Source: Leishmania donovani
Taxonomy: Eukaryota > Euglenozoa > Kinetoplastea > Trypanosomatida > Trypanosomatidae
DNA length: 64,000 nt
Reading direction: 5' to 3'
Assembly (NCBI RefSeq): GCF_000227135.1
Contig: NC_018261.1
Location: 186,001 to 250,000 of the forward strand
In this document: positions 62,733 through 64,000 of the stretch, piece by piece
How positions within the stretch are numbered: position 1 is the stretch's first letter
How the letters are laid out: each line of letters starts with the position of its first letter
Notes under the pieces: generated by a model
The model's database searches: none
What the model saw: only the letters and a program-made list of their open reading frames with translations
What the model was told of the DNA's origin: nothing
Position numbers and translations under genes: made by a program

Positions 62733-64000
62733 ATGTCTTCGTCCCACACGGAGAGAGCAGTATCCCGAACGCAAGGGGTGCAGGGCTCCACGCCGACGAA
62801 TGCCGGAAGTAGCAAGCTGGGCACGCTCTCCGTCAGCGAGCTCCGCACGGCGATGCAGCAGCACCTCCGCTCCACAGGGGCTCTGCGTGAGCTCAAAACG
62901 CAGCTACGTGGCATGGTGCTTGCCGAGATTCTACAACAGCCCAAGACGGCCAGGATGCTCGTGCACGGGGCGTCGCAGTCGGTCCCACCGTCACTAGGAG
63001 AAGGGCAGAGGAAGCTGGATGACAGTAAGGCTTCCGCTGCCGGGTCACCTGGCACACCAGCCATCGCCATCGTCTCGGGCCGGGCAGACCACACCTTGCA
63101 GACCTGGTCGTGCGGCTTGGCAGACGCCCTCGTCGAGAATCACCTGCGTCGCACGAGGCGCGCAATGTCACTCTCCATCTTCAGCACAGAAGCCGAAGTA
63201 CCACCTTTCAGTGTGAGCGGCGCCCCAGCGGAGGAGGAGCAGTACCTCGCCCACCTCTTCCGGCAGATCGACGCTGGTACCTCCGCCAACCCCGAGGACG
63301 ACATACTCGCCCCCTCCCCGTCCCACTCTATGAAGAGTGTGTTGCAGCGACTTGTGGAGGACTACATGGCGCGGCAGGGCCTCGCGAGCACCGCGGAGGT
63401 GGCACGGCACCTGCACAGTTGCAGCACCCAGACTGAAGCGGCCGATTGCGCCGATAGTGCGACGAACCCCCTCAACTCGCTTGAGTGCCGCCTTGCCGCC
63501 GTCGATGCCAAGTATGCGCTCACCTTTGCTCAACTGAAGCGGACCGGTGGCTCGGGGGAGCAGCCTTTCTTTCTCCGCTCCGAGGTGGAACGTCGCCTGC
63601 AGCAGCACAAGAACGACATGCACGCGCAGCTGCGCAGCGAGTACGAGCAGAAGTACAACAGCTTCACTCGAGTCAAGCTGCAAGAGGCACGCGACGAGGC
63701 GGAAGGGCGGTACCGCCTCCTTGCGCAGAACAAGACAGAGGAGCTGGCCGAGATGGAGCGCAGTCTGCTCGTCAAGCTGGAGCAGGAGCGGCAGCGGCTG
63801 AAGATGGCGTGGGAGGACGTTCACCAGCAGCGCGCAGAGCTGGAGAGGCGCCAGCGCGACACTATAAAACAGCTGGCGGACTACGACGCGGCGAAGCAGC
63901 AGAGTGACGCGGAGCTGCACTCATGGAAGGAGAAGACACGCGCGCTGCAGCTGCAGTGTGCCAAGTGGGAAGAGCTCTGCGGGACACGGCTTATGGAGTT
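62733..64000 (+). CDS. OFD1: OFD1-like basal body/centriole protein, N-terminal part (3' end outside window)
   Basis: Open frame of 422 codons from ATG 62733 to the window end, with no stop. Residues 32-66 (LSVSELRTAMQQHLRSTGAL, RELKTQLRGMVLAEI) and 123-156 (WSCGLADALVENHLRR..., MSLSIFSTEAEV) match in order the two N-terminal segments of OFD1, including its LisH motif. OFD1 is a conserved protein of the distal centriole/basal body needed for transition-zone assembly and cilium growth. From about residue 270 the chain is a long coiled coil (EVERRLQQHKNDMHAQLRSE, ELAEMERSLLVKLEQERQRL), as in OFD1. An STQTE motif at 231-235 resembles an LC8-binding site. An in-frame TGA at 62688-62690 excludes an earlier start. 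Trypanosomatids build a flagellum from a basal body, so the role fits. Confidence 0.75.
   Translation, partial: MSSSHTERAVSRTQGVQGSTPTNAGSSKLGTLSVSELRTAMQQHLRSTGALRELKTQLRGMVLAEILQQPKTARMLVHGASQSVPPSLGEGQRKLDDSKASAAGSPGTPAIAIVSGRADHTLQTWSCGLADALVENHLRRTRRAMSLSIFSTEAEVPPFSVSGAPAEEEQYLAHLFRQIDAGTSANPEDDILAPSPSHSMKSVLQRLVEDYMARQGLASTAEVARHLHSCSTQTEAADCADSATNPLNSLECRLAAVDAKYALTFAQLKRTGGSGEQPFFLRSEVERRLQQHKNDMHAQLRSEYEQKYNSFTRVKLQEARDEAEGRYRLLAQNKTEELAEMERSLLVKLEQERQRLKMAWEDVHQQRAELERRQRDTIKQLADYDAAKQQSDAELHSWKEKTRALQLQCAKWEELCGTRLME

Noticed and set aside
1..64000. tRNA, rRNA, CRISPR array, bacterial operon features
   Set aside because: No tRNA B-box-like sequence with matching acceptor stem, no rRNA core sequence, and no regularly spaced direct repeats were found; the genome type is eukaryotic.

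Overview
The window looks like nuclear DNA of a trypanosomatid, most likely Leishmania or a close relative. Three things suggest this. Large, intron-less, GC-rich genes all lie on the + strand. They are separated by 1-8 kb of pyrimidine-rich, (GT)n-rich intergenic DNA, and tract-plus-AG trans-splice acceptors sit just upstream of most start codons. There are also short degenerate retroposons of the SIDER type. No gene is convincingly supported on the minus strand, so the 64 kb reads as part of one polycistronic unit with no strand switch. There are no tRNA, rRNA or CRISPR features that I can support.

Layout: the 3' end of an unidentified gene (2-1000); importin-beta (2886-5498); a decayed gene (6763-8545); a small Arg/Ser/His-rich protein (10588-11361); an assembly gap followed by a 365-bp repeat (12486-12970); a second decayed gene with its splice signal still present (13814-15833); a type II membrane O-fucosyltransferase-like protein (16864-19572); a 1699-aa Ser-rich low-complexity protein (20932-26031); a 671-aa protein with an N-terminal MGSCCS dual-acylation signal (27331-29346); a SIDER-like element holding a second copy of the 365-bp repeat and a second gap (30170-31328); gamma-SNAP (32546-33715); a leucine-rich repeat protein (35812-37677).

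An unusually long 8.2-kb stretch without genes follows (37678-45864), holding a third gap inside a duplicated (GT)n flank and a second SIDER-like element. After it come a 1880-aa armadillo-type protein resembling CFAP69 (45865-51507), the mitochondrial translation GTPase GUF1/LepA (53137-55641), the F1-ATPase inhibitor IF1 (56527-56895) with a perfect 20-bp stem-loop in its downstream region, an unidentified 1245-aa protein (57991-61728), and the N-terminal part of an OFD1-like basal body protein running off the window end (62733-64000).

The genes are functionally mixed, as expected for trypanosomatid transcription units: nuclear import, glycosylation, vesicle fusion, mitochondrial translation and energy control, and cilium/basal body assembly. 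Expression control is expected to be post-transcriptional, so the UTR elements (SIDERs, the IF1 stem-loop, upstream ORFs, AT-rich and G-rich tracts) are the likeliest regulatory content. The main new observations are two multiply frameshifted pseudogenes, two SIDER elements that keep a complementary 5' helix like that of the Pr77/HDV-like ribozyme signature, two assembly gaps that appear not to be real, and the IF1 stem-loop.
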